Below, piece by piece: positions 63,027 to 64,000 of a stretch of DNA of 64,000 bases (the stretch's first letter is position 1; every line of letters begins with the position of its first letter). Origin of the DNA: Spiroplasma alleghenense. GTDB taxonomy: Bacteria > Bacillota_I > Bacilli_A > Mycoplasmatales > Mycoplasmataceae. Location: contig NZ_CP031376.1 of NCBI RefSeq assembly GCF_003363775.1, forward strand, positions 1 through 64,000, read 5' to 3'. Position numbers and translations under genes: made by a program. The notes below the pieces were generated by a model. That model made no database searches. It saw only the letters and a program-made list of their open reading frames with translations, and was not told where the DNA came from.

Positions 63027-63578
63027 ATGATTTTAAATGAGTCAATTATAAGTAACTGAGGCCACGCACTTTTTAGCATAGCCAAAAAAGAAAATAAAAT
63101 TGAATCTTATATGGAGCAATCAAATATTATTATTGAAATTTTGAAAAAAAATCAAGGAATTACTAAAATCCTAACAACTCCAAATATTGATTTAGATAAA
63201 AAATTAGTTATCGTAGATGAAGTTTTTTCAAAATTTAAGTTTGAAAATTACATTATTAATGCCATAAAAATTTTAGTTAGACAAAAATCTTTTATTTACT
63301 GTCGGGCTATTTTTAAAAAACTCCGTAAAAATTTATTGGAGGAAAAACATATTTTATATGGAACAATTTGATCAACTGTTGAATTAAGTGATGATCAAAT
63401 TAAAAAAATTGAAGAAAAAATAAGTAAAAAATTGCAAGAGAATGTGATTTTAATAAATAAAATTGATCCCAAATTAATTGGTGGTTTACAAGTTATTGTC
63501 AAAGGAAACACTTTTGACGGTTCTTTGCGAGGAAAATTAGAAGCGATCAAGAAATCTTCAATAAGCAATAGAGAGTAA
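63027..63578 (+). CDS. atpH: ATP synthase F1 subunit delta
   Basis: Connects the F1 head to the b stalk. The 183-residue product has the N-terminal helical domain and the C-terminal signature IDPKLIGGLQVIVKGNTFDGSLRGKL. Start ATG 63027 two bases after atpF; UGA Trp codons in ISNWGHALF and GTIWSTVEL. Followed by atpA. Confidence 0.93.
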
Positions 63579-63588
63579 GGTGATTATT

Positions 63589-64000
63589 TTGGCGATTAAC
63601 ATTAAAGATATTTTCGAAGTAATCGAACAACAAATAAAAAATTACGGTAAAGATATTGTTCATACCGAAGACGGAACTGTTGTAACTGTTGGGGATGGAG
63701 TTGCAATGCTTTATGGTTTGGAAAATGCCATGATGGGGGAACTGCTTATTTTCCCAAACAATGTTTATGGAATGGTTTTAAATCTTGAAGAAGGAGCAAT
63801 TGGTGCTGTTTTAATGGGAGATGACTCGCTTGTAAAAGAAGGAGACATTGTTAAGCGTTCGGGTAAGGTTGTTGAAACTCCAGTTGGGGATGCTTTATTG
63901 GGAAGAGTTGTAAATGCAATCGGTGTACCAATTGATGGTAAAGGACCAATTGATTCAAAACAATTTCGCCCAGTAGAAAAAATGGCTTCAGGAGTAATGG
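63589..64000 (+). CDS. atpA: ATP synthase F1 subunit alpha (partial, cut by the window end)
   Basis: Catalytic-head subunit; the first 137 residues are present. The N-terminal beta-barrel (VVTVGDGVAMLYGLENAMMGELL) and GRVVNAIGVPIDGKGPI are family features. TTG 63589 is the start, behind AAGGTGAT at 5-6 bases. The P-loop lies outside the window. Confidence 0.95.
   Translation, partial: MAINIKDIFEVIEQQIKNYGKDIVHTEDGTVVTVGDGVAMLYGLENAMMGELLIFPNNVYGMVLNLEEGAIGAVLMGDDSLVKEGDIVKRSGKVVETPVGDALLGRVVNAIGVPIDGKGPIDSKQFRPVEKMASGVM

Overview
The window is 64 kb of a low-GC bacterial chromosome that reads UGA as tryptophan (genetic code 4). Nearly every gene is interrupted by in-frame TGA at positions where the family has Trp, and real stops are TAA or TAG. 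Together with the gene set (MgtA, AsnA, IspD, many lipobox proteins, no cell-wall genes) this points to a mollicute of the Entomoplasmatales type (Spiroplasma, Mesoplasma, Entomoplasma and relatives). The species cannot be fixed from the sequence alone. The window opens on the first base of dnaA, so it appears to be numbered from the replication origin.

Layout. 1-8393: dnaA, dnaN, gyrB, gyrA, serS, with an origin-like spacer after dnaA. 8394-8658: a terminator, two near-perfect parS (ParB-binding) palindromes and the SRP RNA gene. 8659-14839: tadA, dnaX, recR, tmk, holB, a tRNA methyltransferase and tilS, tightly packed. 14904-23359: ftsH, hslO, an orphan ABC ATPase, a small DUF1904-like protein, dus, lysS, asnA, ispD. 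23361-24643: rpsF-ssb-rpsR behind a structured leader. 24685-27552: mgtA (Mg2+ P-type ATPase) behind a leader holding a 26-codon ORF. 27609-32405: rplI, dnaB, a lipoprotein and a proline-rich repeat protein. 32442-36143: ung, an ECF S component, cysS, rlmB. 36158-42328: a SigH-like sigma factor, rpmG, secE, nusG, a cyclophilin, rplK, rplA, two accessory enzymes, then rplJ-rplL behind an L10-type attenuator. 42381-48459: accessory island with a Vat/CatB-like acetyltransferase, a membrane protein and two large exported proteins that share a divergent repeat. 48701-56322: rpoB and rpoC. 56494-58296: two unknown membrane proteins, the second being the only convincing minus-strand gene. 58376-64000: rpiB, glyA, upp, atpI-B-E-F-H-A (atpA cut by the window end).

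Most of the order is the ancestral Bacillus-type order (SRP RNA-dnaX-recR; tmk-holB; tilS-ftsH-hslO; dus-lysS; rpsF-ssb-rpsR; rplI-dnaB; cysS-rlmB-sigH-rpmG-secE-nusG-rplK-rplA; rpiB-glyA-upp-atp) with genes lost and a few accessory genes inserted. The most interesting signals are non-canonical: the mgtA leader peptide with an acidic/proline run, the parS pair, the conserved-synteny sigma factor, the repeat-bearing exported protein pair between rplL and rpoB, and the tandem-repeat proline-rich protein. I saw no tRNA or rRNA genes, insertion sequences, CRISPR arrays or convincing pseudogenes.
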